The translations under genes and the position numbers were made by a program. Positions 16,801 through 25,319 of a stretch of DNA of 64,000 nucleotides are shown here, one piece after another. Source of the DNA: Limnothrix sp. FACHB-406 (GTDB lineage: Bacteria > Cyanobacteriota > Cyanobacteriia > CACIAM-69d); NCBI RefSeq assembly GCF_014698235.1, contig NZ_JACJSP010000005.1, forward strand, positions 186,001-250,000. Reading direction: 5' to 3'. Position 1 is the first letter of the stretch, and every line of letters begins with the position of its first letter. The notes under the pieces are model-generated. The model was not told the DNA's origin. It saw only the letters and a list, made by a program, of their open reading frames with translations, and made no database searches.

Positions 16801-19088
16801 GTTTGGACAGTAACCCCCTGAAGCCCACTGAGTTGCAACAATGGGCCAGGTTAATTGCACTCCGAGAGCAAATCCAGCGAGATCGCACCTTTGGCTTTGC
16901 CACCCACTTCGGCCGGGTCAAAAACACCGCTGGCAGCATCCCTGCGGAAACCGCCAAACATCACTACAGCTACACCGTCCAATATGACCTGACCCCCACA
17001 CCGCCCTCCGGATCATTAACCGTCGGCTATGCTTTTGGCGGCCGGGTGTATGAGCAAGCCAAAACCTATGAGTTTGGTTGTGATTTCAGCAAGACAACGG
17101 GAAATAACTACTTCGGCTACGGAGTTCCTGGAACGGTTGCGGAAGAGAAGCGGTTCTTGCACTTGGCAGGTACCCTCTGCCCCGTAGAACCCGAATATCC
17201 TGCGCTGTACTATCTGTTCCCGCGGCCTCTGTCTGAAGACTTCATCGCTCACGATGCGGATGGAGATAAAACGCTGATCCCCGACTTGGAAGTGGGCACT
17301 GCTACCCTGTCTGTGGAGGTAGATCATGCCCAACCTAGGGCTACGGATCCGTTCTATGCGCCTTACGACAAGCTGTATTTCGATCCCTATCTGACGGTTG
17401 CTCAGGGTAATTTCCAGGTGCTGAGTGATAAGGATCTGGAGTCAATCATGATCAAGCCTCGGAAATTGGCTGATTGGCTGCTACCTGTGGACGACAACCT
17501 CACGCCAACGGGTAGTTGTACCAATTCAGCTCCTAACTGCTCCCAGATGTTGTTTGTGGCAGTGGACAACGATGGGGCCAAAGCAGACAAGGCGATCGAG
17601 TATCACCGGGTTGCCTTCAAGGATGCAGCCTTGATGGACGGGCGAGAGCGTCTCGTAGAGCGGGTGCTGGATATCGATATCGATATGCTGCGGCAAAAAA
17701 CCTACGCTCCATCTGCCTTGGGAGATCTGTGGTTGACCTTTGGCAACCTGAAGAAGAACGAGGCAGGTGGCATCGTCTATGCATTCCGGGAGGACAATAC
17801 TCGGGAAGACGCGATCGAGCGATCGCCCTCTACCACCTGGTCGAGCTACAACATAGATACCGAAAGTGCTCGCATGAGCATCGGTCGCAGCAATCCCTTG
17901 GGGCAAGATCCGCCGATCAGCGATGTAACTGGCATTAGTCCTAAACCCGTGGACTACTATGCCGATCCCGATCGACGACCCCATGGGTTCCGATTGATCA
18001 ATGGTGCTTTGATTAAACGCGAAGGCGGTGGTGCTGACAATGCCAACATTTTTGGAATCTCCTTCATTACGGATAATCCTCTATTCGTGAAGGGTGACTT
18101 CAACTTGCACCGAGTGGGTGGAGTCTTGGCTGAAGAGTTCAACGCGCTTTTAAACCGGGACACTTACGGCAACTTCTATTCTCGAGGGAATCGTAGTCCT
18201 GGACAGGATCTGAACCAAGACTTTGCGAAACCTGACAAGGACACTTGGCGGCCAGTAGAGCTATTGGCTGACGCTATCACCCTACTGTCTGGCAACTACT
18301 GTGATGGCAGTATTCGCGATACCTTCCTTAGTGCTTCACCCAAACTCGCAGATTGGTATGGTTGCCAGCGGGTTGGCTCGCTTTCTTCGCCCACCACTTC
18401 GTTCTATGCCCAAAACCGTCCCCTAGAAATGTCTGATCAGGAACGGGATTTGGTGCTGGATTGGTGGCATGAAAACCGGTTTGATTTCACCAGTTCTGTG
18501 GCAGTGGATTACACTGGCAAGCCCCTACAGCGGATCAATGAAGACGCGGCCCGTCCGGAGTTTGGACGACCCGATCCCTACACCGGTAACTACCAAACAG
18601 TTCCCTTGGGCCAACGCTATGGTCGTGGTGCGAATGGTGTGTTACCCGGTGCGAGCACAACCGAAGCGAATGCCATCTTTATCAGCGGCATTGGCTCCAG
18701 CCGAGAAAACCAGAGCTATGGCGGTTTCCATAACTTCCTCCCCATGCTGGAAAACTGGGGAGGCAGTAGCTCCAGCCAGTCTCAAACCATTTCAGGAGCT
18801 TTCTTGCAGCTAAACTTCCGCACGTCCTCAACGGGCCCCTATGAGCACGATGCTTGGGAAATCAATCAGCGCCCAGTCGGCGGTCAGGATGATATTCCCT
18901 ACTACCAGACCCCAAGACGACTCTGGGGCTACGACGTGGGATTGCAATATGCTCCAGTGGGCCCCATTTCCAGTCGCTTCATAACGCCAGGTGAAGCTCG
19001 GAGCGAGTTCTACAACGAACCGGAAGCCGGTGATCCCTACATCTGTGCTTTACGACGTTCAATTGAGACCACCCCTGATGGTTGCTGA
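13878..19088 (+). CDS. hpsA: Hormogonium polysaccharide biosynthesis protein HpsA
   Basis: This 1736-residue protein has a basic N-terminal region, then a GF followed by a pilin-like hydrophobic helix (residues 53-76, FVLPTTALLLVVVALTITAL) and a very long extracellular part, which is the HpsA arrangement. The size fits the family. HpsA is needed, with the Hps pseudopilins, for secretion of the polysaccharide that supports gliding of hormogonia in filamentous cyanobacteria. Calcium-loop-like segments such as DMNRDGELD and DTNGDGEQD occur near residues 170-190. The start at ATG 13878 follows a weak GGTAGAG. hpsB and hpsC follow closely. Confidence 0.88.
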   Translation: MMILRRLVLAISFQLGRTIAQFQRLLHRRGRSGDRPQILASNPYWRRLRSQAGFVLPTTALLLVVVALTITALSLRTLNRTDQVAADRAQKVIYNAATPAIDRARAKLEKLFSGEDPRITTNGVPSEKYLLSMLLNKNLTGSSAFDAVFNPARNQSYTLPDETQIDMNRDGELDPAWRFPVDTNGDGEQDADVAYSIVFNSLPATASGELDTDMKRASLQARVAALRTRTGPLIQQEGADSPCNIAGKLNKISPGILPPIEAGWYQDQKKTSTLRKNFQVDAVVIPRANTARSGGGTNTIATLEFQQDRIVEKGNKWGAWFRNDLELFSGARFNWNGAMHTEGSMFWAGASNPTRLFWVSAPSSCLYQDPEASSISASPASSSGNCKSYSGEGICKNFPGDLISSAVSGPRGNFAGDPKLSVDYKATSGLIVQGNSNFTTETDSVNFGGKAIDLALDPLLLYTEDVSVRRKSVKARAENWQKAEGAEYAETRFSGQSLPKPYLDDFYRADNRYGPRPTYGRSSELRMPGTKKVGDNITADERLTRNTNTEQPAEVGADGYWERRAINEGTRIITGQRLELENPLENPLGYPSQADEFDATTPLQSLQRRSYKDNPAAVQGTLLFHKGVGQGVKPVAALTSTVHPGTPDTLKQSATFEKLPIAAGVKTKPEWTAFGERFGDESEELAIDFFHGRGTNGWEMDVDRLNELVSVSTGPTSTPVNLNATLRKALENLATFAGDKDGAFPAKQEAGKTHPLPQLVKWGDFSNLRRALYDTNNSPADATTQQTAALSTGMLAYNIAYLDAIDYSDPDFQTTVLDKLAEALGKIGDNDPAWNKKEDPSRADWLSGARTDSANDRKLGRVDIFRPGDTTGPFSVRVYPGNSGLRSPSDFNSRNQEGADFVEVQLASLKTQGGQPLASPPLLKRIPAADPALKPGENPFAATTASTDEVTPLVPPEAYVAALADKSTSGAALNRLDSNPLKPTELQQWARLIALREQIQRDRTFGFATHFGRVKNTAGSIPAETAKHHYSYTVQYDLTPTPPSGSLTVGYAFGGRVYEQAKTYEFGCDFSKTTGNNYFGYGVPGTVAEEKRFLHLAGTLCPVEPEYPALYYLFPRPLSEDFIAHDADGDKTLIPDLEVGTATLSVEVDHAQPRATDPFYAPYDKLYFDPYLTVAQGNFQVLSDKDLESIMIKPRKLADWLLPVDDNLTPTGSCTNSAPNCSQMLFVAVDNDGAKADKAIEYHRVAFKDAALMDGRERLVERVLDIDIDMLRQKTYAPSALGDLWLTFGNLKKNEAGGIVYAFREDNTREDAIERSPSTTWSSYNIDTESARMSIGRSNPLGQDPPISDVTGISPKPVDYYADPDRRPHGFRLINGALIKREGGGADNANIFGISFITDNPLFVKGDFNLHRVGGVLAEEFNALLNRDTYGNFYSRGNRSPGQDLNQDFAKPDKDTWRPVELLADAITLLSGNYCDGSIRDTFLSASPKLADWYGCQRVGSLSSPTTSFYAQNRPLEMSDQERDLVLDWWHENRFDFTSSVAVDYTGKPLQRINEDAARPEFGRPDPYTGNYQTVPLGQRYGRGANGVLPGASTTEANAIFISGIGSSRENQSYGGFHNFLPMLENWGGSSSSQSQTISGAFLQLNFRTSSTGPYEHDAWEINQRPVGGQDDIPYYQTPRRLWGYDVGLQYAPVGPISSRFITPGEARSEFYNEPEAGDPYICALRRSIETTPDGC

Positions 19089-19100
19089 TAATCTGTCCCG

Positions 19101-19895
19101 ATGAACTTGCGAGGCTTACCCGTCATGTCTAACGCCGCGTTCAATTACTGGGTTCGCCGCTGGCGCAGGCAGTCCCAAATCTCAGGCTCAGAATCTGGGC
19201 TGACGTTGCTGGAATGCATCGTGGCCTTGGTGATGATGTCTGTGGTGGCGGTGGCGATCACGCCTCCCCTATTTCTGGCAACAGCCTCGCGAGTCCAGAG
19301 CAACCGGGCAGAACAGGCCATTCAAGTAGCCCAGGGTGAAGTGGACAAAGTGCGCGTCACCATGGAGCGGGGAGATGTTCGTAGTGATTTGTCTCTCCTG
19401 CCCCAGGAAAGCAGTAACGGAGGCAATGAGTTTGAAAAAACGCCAGCACCTTCGGGGGTTCCCGATTTAAAAAATCTGGAGTCTACCCGGAATAGCTGTG
19501 ATAAAGGCGTGCCGTTCGTGGGCGCTTTGGAGTTGCGGCCAGTAGATGTGGACGGTGACTGCTTGCCCGATTTCGCGGTGCAGACATTTCGTAGCCCCGC
19601 ATCTGATCAAACTGCTATTCAAGGTGGTGTAGGTCTCATTCCTGTGGCTTTTCGGCTGGGGGTGCGGGTTTGGGCTTATCAGCCCATTCGGAGCGGAACT
19701 CAGCCCCTGGACATTAAAGCAGCTTCTCTGCAACTAACCAGTGGCACGGGTGAGCAGGGAATCAAGCCCTTGGCAGTGCTCTACACACAACTGGCCGTTT
19801 CGGACACCAAAGGTGCTTACGAAAAAATGTGCTATCTCCTCAACGGAGGGGCTGAAGACTGTAAGACGAAAACAAGTGGTGAAGAAACTCCATGA
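19101..19895 (+). CDS. hpsB: Hormogonium polysaccharide secretion pseudopilin HpsB
   Basis: The 264-residue protein has a long basic leader and a type III (prepilin) signal: Gly33|Leu34 with Glu at +5 in GLTLLECIVALVMM, followed by a hydrophobic helix. This is what prepilin peptidase PilD cleaves. The remaining globular part contains a calcium-like VDVDGDCLPD. It starts 12 bases after hpsA and overlaps hpsC by four bases, so the three form one operon. ATG 19125, preceded by GAGG, is an alternative start. Assignment as HpsB rests on the pseudopilin signature plus position directly after hpsA. Confidence 0.85.
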   Translation: MNLRGLPVMSNAAFNYWVRRWRRQSQISGSESGLTLLECIVALVMMSVVAVAITPPLFLATASRVQSNRAEQAIQVAQGEVDKVRVTMERGDVRSDLSLLPQESSNGGNEFEKTPAPSGVPDLKNLESTRNSCDKGVPFVGALELRPVDVDGDCLPDFAVQTFRSPASDQTAIQGGVGLIPVAFRLGVRVWAYQPIRSGTQPLDIKAASLQLTSGTGEQGIKPLAVLYTQLAVSDTKGAYEKMCYLLNGGAEDCKTKTSGEETP

Positions 19896-21064
19896 TTACC
19901 CTTCAACGAGTCCTCAAACGAGTTAAGCGCCGTTATCAAGCGATCCAACTGGCTTATGATCCTGGATTTGTGAGTAAACGCAAAGGCGCAATCCAAAACC
20001 GTCAGCTTGATTCAACCCAAACATCTGGATTTACGCTGATTGAATTGCTAATTTCAGCGTTGATTGCAGGGCTGATTATTTCAGGTTTGTTAGGAATTGT
20101 GGTGGAACTGGTTTCGACCAACCGCCGAGAGTTGGCACGATCAGAAACTATGCGTGATATGGGAATTGCTGCGGAGTTCATGAGTAATGAACTTCGGGAA
20201 GCGATTTATGTCTACACCGGTAAATGCCTATGGGAGGGGCAATCTTCTCCCGGAGAAACTGATTATTGTCCAGGTCTATTTGGTGGCGATGGAGGCTTGG
20301 AACCGCCTAAAGACAGCCTTCCGTTGATTGCTTTTTGGAAGCTGGAGCCACTTCCTGAGAGTTGCAATTCGGACAAATGTAGCGACTACAGCTTATCAGG
20401 TAGGACTTACACTCTGGTTGTTTACTTCTTAGATAAGGGTAATGAGGATAATAAGTGGGATGGTCGTGCTCGAATCTCGCGAGGTGTTCTCAAGCGGTTT
20501 AATGATGCTGGTAATGATCAAGATCCCTTCAATGATCCGTTAGATGTAAATTTGGGTTTGACGTTGCAAACTTGGCCGAAAACGGCTGAAGGTAATTGGC
20601 CTGATAGCAATAGACCGAAGCTTGATTCTAGGCAGATTCAGGCATTGGTGGATTTTGTAGACGATACGCGGGATCAAACGCTGAGTGCGGAACGAGAATG
20701 TCCGGTACAGTACCAGGTAACCCCAAGCTTGGCTTCATTGACGGGCGACTTTGAGGGCGTTCGTAGTGTCTATGCCTGCGTTTTGGATGAAACAGGCTCC
20801 GCTGAAAGCTTGCAGGAGCTGCAACAAAACAAAGGTAACCAAAACCAGAAGGTGATCCTGGCTGTTCGAGGTAACCCCGAGGGACGTTATGGTCTAGACC
20901 GGCGCAGTTGTTCTCAGGATGCGCCAGAGGCTGGAGAAACGAATCTGAGTACGGAGCTGGGGAAAGCAACTCAACAGACTACTTGTCGCTTGGCAGCAGT
21001 CAAAACGGAAGTTTTAAACCGAGGAACGGTGAACAAGGAGCCGCAAAACTTGGTAGACCCGTAG
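19892..21064 (+). CDS. hpsC: Hormogonium polysaccharide secretion pseudopilin HpsC
   Basis: This 390-residue protein has a 46-residue basic leader ending in Gly46|Phe47, with Glu at +5 in GFTLIELLISALIAG, the classic prepilin cleavage and helix sequence. The mature part is large for a pseudopilin and has several paired cysteines. The start codon overlaps the hpsB stop (ATGA), implying translational coupling. Hps pseudopilins are thought to form a type IV pilus-like or secretion-like device that exports polysaccharide. A G/C-rich hairpin follows the stop at 21072. Confidence 0.85.
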   Translation: MITLQRVLKRVKRRYQAIQLAYDPGFVSKRKGAIQNRQLDSTQTSGFTLIELLISALIAGLIISGLLGIVVELVSTNRRELARSETMRDMGIAAEFMSNELREAIYVYTGKCLWEGQSSPGETDYCPGLFGGDGGLEPPKDSLPLIAFWKLEPLPESCNSDKCSDYSLSGRTYTLVVYFLDKGNEDNKWDGRARISRGVLKRFNDAGNDQDPFNDPLDVNLGLTLQTWPKTAEGNWPDSNRPKLDSRQIQALVDFVDDTRDQTLSAERECPVQYQVTPSLASLTGDFEGVRSVYACVLDETGSAESLQELQQNKGNQNQKVILAVRGNPEGRYGLDRRSCSQDAPEAGETNLSTELGKATQQTTCRLAAVKTEVLNRGTVNKEPQNLVDP

Positions 21065-21071
21065 TAAAACT

Positions 21072-21137
21072 ATCTCCCTCGCTGCTGACCAGGGGATGCT
21101 TCTCGACTGATGGCTAACCATAGCAGGGGGAGATTTT
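21072..21137 (+). terminator. Hairpin after hpsC
   Basis: TCTCCC and CTGCT (from 21072) can pair with AGCAG and GGGAGA (ending 21133), followed by TTTT. The loop is long (about 35 bases), so the terminator call is moderate. It is placed directly after the last hps gene. Confidence 0.45.
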
Positions 21138-21557
21138 GGGGAGCCTAGAGGAGTCTGCCTGCCCAAGAATTTTGGTGCTAGTTGTTGTGGAATCTCTAGC
21201 TAGAAAAGCGTTTGGGGCGATCGCGCGGTTTCCTGACATGGCGTGATCCCAGAAAAATCTAGGGCATTTGCGATCGTATTGCCATTTTTTAAGTTATTTT
21301 AAGTAAAGAACGAGTTAACACTCGTCTGACTGTTTAAAGCGCCCAATTTTGCCTAATCTGCCCCGCTTGCTCGGGGGGCGATCGTGCGGTTAGGGTCAAC
21401 GCGTCATCCCATCAGAAAGGACGTATTGACTCTGCGGCAACACAGACGACCGCTATTCAAATAAGATTCCCAGCCGTGCAATCTAGATCGTGCTGCGGGT
21501 TTTCGGGGCTAACTGCGAGATTGGGTTTTGGTTGTTCATCCGTTACGAAGCGTACTC
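21138..21557 (+). promoter_or_regulatory. Long leader of the DEAD-box helicase gene
   Basis: About 420 bases separate the hps hairpin from the helicase start. The stretch contains an A/T-rich segment (21285-21310) and a small hairpin CGAGTTAACACTCG. Cyanobacterial cold- and redox-induced DEAD-box helicase genes are known to have long regulated leaders; that it applies here is inference. Confidence 0.35.
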
Positions 21558-23078
21558 ATGACCCTTTCCTTCCAAAGCCTCGGCCTCTCGGAAACCCGTG
21601 CTGCTCATCTGGAAACCCTTGGCTTTACTGAACCCACCCCCATCCAAGCACGCGCGATTCCCGCCTTGCTCGAAGGAAAAGATGTGGTTGGCTTGGCTCA
21701 AACTGGAACTGGCAAGACGGCGGCCTTTGGGCTGCCCATGCTGGAGCAGATTGATGATGCCAATCGCACTGTTCAAACATTGATTCTGGCCCCAACTCGT
21801 GAGCTGGCGTTACAGGTTTCCCAGGCGATCGAGAAATTTGTGGGCCCTGGTTCTCGTTTGCGAACCGTGACGGTCTACGGTGGCCAATCGATTGATCGGC
21901 AAATCAGCCAACTGCAACGGGGTGCGCAAATTGCGATCGGCACGCCCGGTCGGGTAATGGACTTGATGGATCGCGGTGCTTTGCGCCTCGACCAGGTGCG
22001 TTACTTTGTGTTGGATGAAGCCGATGAAATGCTGAATATGGGCTTCATTCAGGACATTGAAAAGATCTGTAGCTCGCTGCCCGCCGAGCGCCAAACGGCC
22101 TTCTTCTCCGCAACGATGAGTCCGACGATTCGTCGTCTGGTGGCGAACTTCCTGAAGGATCCGGTGTTTGTGACGGTGGAGCAGCCCCAAGCGACTCCCA
22201 CCCGAATTGAACAGGTGCTGTATACGGTTCCCCGGGGCTGCAACAAAATCCGGGCCTTGCTGCCGATCTTGGAGCTAGAAGATCCTGAGTCGGCGATGAT
22301 CTTCGTGCGCACCAAGCAGGGAGCTGCGGAACTGACCGTGCAACTGCAAGCGGCTGGCTACAGCGCCGATGAATATCATGGCAACCTGAACCAAGCCCAA
22401 CGCGAACGCCTGATCACGCGCTTCCGTCGGGGGCAGTTGAAGCTGATTGTGGCGACGGATATTGCTGCTCGGGGTTTGGATGTGGATCGGGTGACCCACG
22501 TGTTCAACTTCGATCTGCCCGATAACCTGGAAAATTACGTTCACCGGATTGGTCGGACGGGCCGCGCAGGTCGAACGGGGCGTGCGATTACCCTGTCTTA
22601 CAGCCTGGAGCGTTACCGGATTCGGCAGATTGAGCGGCACACGCGCCAATCGATGCAGCCGGTGAATTTGCCAACCCGTGCCGAGATTGAAGCGCGCCGG
22701 ATCGATCGCCTCAAGAACCGGGTTAAGGAAGCGCTGACCAGCGATCGGGTGGCCTCGTTCCTGCCGATCGTGTCGCAACTGGGTGAGGAGTACGATCCTC
22801 GGGCAGTGGCGGCGGCAGCGCTGCAAATGTTCTACGACATGGAACGGCCCGCTTGGCAAGTTGAAGGGGTCTTTGGTGACGATAACTTTGAAACTGAGCG
22901 TCCCGAACGGGGCGATCGCGGTGGCCGAGGCGATCGCGGTGGCCGTAACTACGGGGGTGGCTCCCGTCGTCGGGGTGCTGGTGGGGGTGGCGATCGCCGC
23001 CCGAACCCCAATCGTCCCCGTCCCGACGCGCCCGTGAAGATGAACGATCGCAACCGTTTCGCTCCCGTTGGCGAATAA
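21558..23078 (+). CDS. DEAD-box ATP-dependent RNA helicase
   Basis: This 506-residue protein has all superfamily 2 motifs in order: Q motif (FTEPTPIQ), Walker A (AQTGTGKT), PTRELALQ, DEAD in VLDEADEML, SAT, then the second RecA domain ending HRIGRTGRAGRTG. After a linker with an RNA-binding-like region, the tail (about 455-490) is rich in Gly-Arg-Asp repeats (GDRGGRGDRGGRN), typical of RNA chaperone helicases such as CrhR/DeaD. Start ATG 21558 aligns with the family N-terminus; a TTG at 21528 is rejected. It probably remodels structured mRNA or ribosome precursors. Confidence 0.95.
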   Translation: MTLSFQSLGLSETRAAHLETLGFTEPTPIQARAIPALLEGKDVVGLAQTGTGKTAAFGLPMLEQIDDANRTVQTLILAPTRELALQVSQAIEKFVGPGSRLRTVTVYGGQSIDRQISQLQRGAQIAIGTPGRVMDLMDRGALRLDQVRYFVLDEADEMLNMGFIQDIEKICSSLPAERQTAFFSATMSPTIRRLVANFLKDPVFVTVEQPQATPTRIEQVLYTVPRGCNKIRALLPILELEDPESAMIFVRTKQGAAELTVQLQAAGYSADEYHGNLNQAQRERLITRFRRGQLKLIVATDIAARGLDVDRVTHVFNFDLPDNLENYVHRIGRTGRAGRTGRAITLSYSLERYRIRQIERHTRQSMQPVNLPTRAEIEARRIDRLKNRVKEALTSDRVASFLPIVSQLGEEYDPRAVAAAALQMFYDMERPAWQVEGVFGDDNFETERPERGDRGGRGDRGGRNYGGGSRRRGAGGGGDRRPNPNRPRPDAPVKMNDRNRFAPVGE

Positions 23079-23142
23079 AAGCTTAGAGTCTGTCTCTTGG
23101 TTAATGACAGACTCGTAAGTTCCAGAAAAATTCCAAAATTCC

Positions 23143-23184
23143 AAAGGGTCTCAAGCAAATGATTAAACGCTTGAGACCCTTTTT
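23143..23184 (+). terminator. Strong intrinsic terminator after the helicase gene
   Basis: AAAGGGTCTCAAGC (from 23143) pairs with GCTTGAGACCCTTT (from 23169) around a 12-base loop, and a T run follows. A second hairpin, GAGTCTGTC/GACAGACTC, lies at 23086-23114 just before it. Confidence 0.9.
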
Positions 23185-23306
23185 GTAGTCTCTACTTTTC
23201 TGGACTGTGTTTTTTGGGCAAAGACCCAATTAAGCAAAGACCAAAAATGTGATGTTGAATCTATGGTTTCCCAGAGCTACAGAGCACTGAGACAGTGACA
23301 AAATCC

Positions 23307-24005
23307 CTAGGAATTGACCCAACGGCGACGCAAACCCAAAGCGGCGAATCCTGCTAAGCCAAACATGAGCGACGGCTCCGGTGTGCTGCGCTCTTCGGGC
23401 ACTTCACGAATTCGACCATAGAGATAGGCTTCGCTAGTTCCGCCTTCTTGGGAAATAAAGTCGGACACTAACTCACCATCGGGCGAAAGCTTAAAGCCGG
23501 ATAGCTCAAGGGTGTATTCCTTGCCGTCGTAGGAGAAGGAGCGATCGCCCAAGGCGTTATTCCAACTGATTTTGTCCGCACAAGGGGTCACGCTGAAGTA
23601 AGAACAAGTGCCCGAGTTCGTGGTCTCGTCAATGTTCATTGTGAAGTTAAAGATCTCATCAGCAATTTCTGCAAAATCGAGCGTTACTGATAACCCAACG
23701 GAGTTGGCTGCATCATAAATTGGGTTGTTGAAATGCCGCAAAGTTCCTAACTGAAAAATGCTGCCGAGGGTGATGGGCGTTGCACCGACACCGGTAAATC
23801 CCAGTCCGCTGGGGCCGGCCTCGCTTGCTGGAATACCCCACCGAACTTGGTTTTCAGCGCCCACCGTCTGGAAGCCATAAAAGGGTGTTCCCGATGGAGT
23901 GCCCCAAGAGCCAGAGCTATTTAGCAGTGTTAAAGCAGCCGCTGGATTGGCCGAGGCAATCGCTGTTGCAATTGAAATAATGGCCGCAGATATGGTGAGT
24001 CGCAT
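23307..24005 (-). CDS. PEP-CTERM sorted exported protein (choice-of-anchor/THxN-like)
   Basis: The 232-residue protein has an N-terminal signal peptide (ISAAIISIATAIASANPAAA) and a C-terminal PEP-CTERM signal: Pro-Glu-Pro in TPEPSLMFG, a hydrophobic helix, then a basic RRR end. Such proteins are processed by an exosortase, which is not in this window. The middle has the pattern FQLGTLRHFNNPI, like the THxN or choice-of-anchor K family of secreted cyanobacterial proteins of unknown function. Two cysteines in CSYFSVTPC may form a disulfide. It is monocistronic. Confidence 0.85.
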   Translation of the reverse strand: MRLTISAAIISIATAIASANPAAALTLLNSSGSWGTPSGTPFYGFQTVGAENQVRWGIPASEAGPSGLGFTGVGATPITLGSIFQLGTLRHFNNPIYDAANSVGLSVTLDFAEIADEIFNFTMNIDETTNSGTCSYFSVTPCADKISWNNALGDRSFSYDGKEYTLELSGFKLSPDGELVSDFISQEGGTSEAYLYGRIREVPEERSTPEPSLMFGLAGFAALGLRRRWVNS

Positions 24006-24126
24006 AGTGTTTTGATGGGTATTAAGGGTTAGTTGCTGACCCCATCAAACTAATTTGAATGAAGAAAAACGTCACGCATATTCACGAAATCTTTAAATAC
24101 TGCTGTTTGTAAATTTGAATTTATTG

Positions 24127-24179
24127 AAAAAACACAAAGCGCTGAATTTCCCAGTTAATGAGGAATGCAGCGCTTTGTG
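24127..24179 (-). terminator. Intrinsic terminator of the cobalamin operon
   Basis: CACAAAGCGCTG (24133-24144) and CAGCGCTTTGTG (24168-24179) form a 12-base perfect stem. On the minus strand it is followed by TTTTTT. It lies just downstream of the aminotransferase-like gene that ends at 24225. Confidence 0.85.
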
Positions 24180-24224
24180 AACTGGTAGCCTAGGCTACTG
24201 ATCGCAAAGATTGACTTGACAAAA

Positions 24225-25319
24225 TCATTTCTCGCAACTATTCAGGGGCGATCTGATCGCCTGCTGAAGCGATCGCAACAGTCGCTGATGATCGGCGGTG
24301 GTTCTGATCGCAACTCGAAAGAAGCGATCGCCCAATTCTGGGAAGCTGGAACAGTCTCGGATCAAGATCCGATCGCGCCGTAGCACTTGCTGCTGGAGCT
24401 GATTGCTGGGCAGGGCGGTTTTGACCAATAGATAATTGGCGGCGCTGGGATAGGGGATCAGGCCCGGTTGGGCTTGTAGACCCAGAAACAGTTCCGATCG
24501 GGCCGATTCCAGCCAAGTCCAGGTTTTTTCGGCAAAGGGGCGATCAGCAAGGGCGGCAAGGGCGGCGGCTACGGCTAAACCGTTAACAGACCAGGGGTCT
24601 CGCCATTGTTGCCAGCGTGTTAACCGATCGGGCTGGGCGATCGCGTAGCCTAGCCGGAGTCCCGGAATGGCGTAGAACTTGGTGAGCGATCGAATCACAA
24701 TCAGGTTTGGATAGTCCTGAACCCAGTTCACGACGGTGGGTTGCTTGATCGGGCGCAAGAAATCCATGAACGCCTCATCCACCACCACCAACCCAAAACG
24801 ATCGCAAAGGGGCCGCAAAAGATCGTGGCTCCACAGTTGCCCGGTGGGGTTGTGAGGATTGTTCAGCACCAAACCATAGGCGGCGCAATCGCGATTTAGC
24901 CAGTTGCCCCAATCCCAAACCCAAGGCTCCACGGGCGCGATCGGCACAATTTTGGCCCCAAATGCCCGCAAGGCTCGGCCGTAGTCAGCGAAGGCCGGCA
25001 CGGGCAGCACGGTTGCGGCCAACTGACTCAAATCCCGAGCGGCCCAAGTCAAGAGTTCCGCCGCTCCATTGCCTGGCAAAATCCAATCTGGGTCGAGGTT
25101 GTGGTGCTGAGCGAGGGCCCGGCGCAATTCGCCGTAGTTTGGATCCGGGTAAGCGGCCAGGGAGGGCAAGGCGGCAGTGAGGGCGGCCAAAATGCTGGGT
25201 GGCAAGCCCCCGGGATGGATACTGGCGGAAAAGTCCAGAATTTCAGAGGGCGCACAATGGGCGATCGCGGCGGCCCAAGCCAGGTTGCCCCCATGGATTG
25301 GGTGGGAAACAGTGGTCAT
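24225..25319 (-). CDS. cobD: Threonine-phosphate decarboxylase CobD (PLP enzyme)
   Basis: This 364-residue class II aminotransferase-fold protein begins HPIHGGNLAWAAAI and has the PLP features NPHNPTG, DEAFMDF and SLTKFYAIPGLRLGY (Schiff-base lysine in SLTK). The HGGN start and position beside cbiB identify it as the enzyme making (R)-1-amino-2-propanol phosphate for the cobalamin nucleotide loop, rather than histidinol-phosphate aminotransferase. I start at ATG 25319, whose ATGA overlaps the cbiB stop; an upstream frame to 25520 lies inside cbiB. A strong terminator follows. Confidence 0.88.
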   Translation of the reverse strand: MTTVSHPIHGGNLAWAAAIAHCAPSEILDFSASIHPGGLPPSILAALTAALPSLAAYPDPNYGELRRALAQHHNLDPDWILPGNGAAELLTWAARDLSQLAATVLPVPAFADYGRALRAFGAKIVPIAPVEPWVWDWGNWLNRDCAAYGLVLNNPHNPTGQLWSHDLLRPLCDRFGLVVVDEAFMDFLRPIKQPTVVNWVQDYPNLIVIRSLTKFYAIPGLRLGYAIAQPDRLTRWQQWRDPWSVNGLAVAAALAALADRPFAEKTWTWLESARSELFLGLQAQPGLIPYPSAANYLLVKTALPSNQLQQQVLRRDRILIRDCSSFPELGDRFFRVAIRTTADHQRLLRSLQQAIRSPLNSCEK

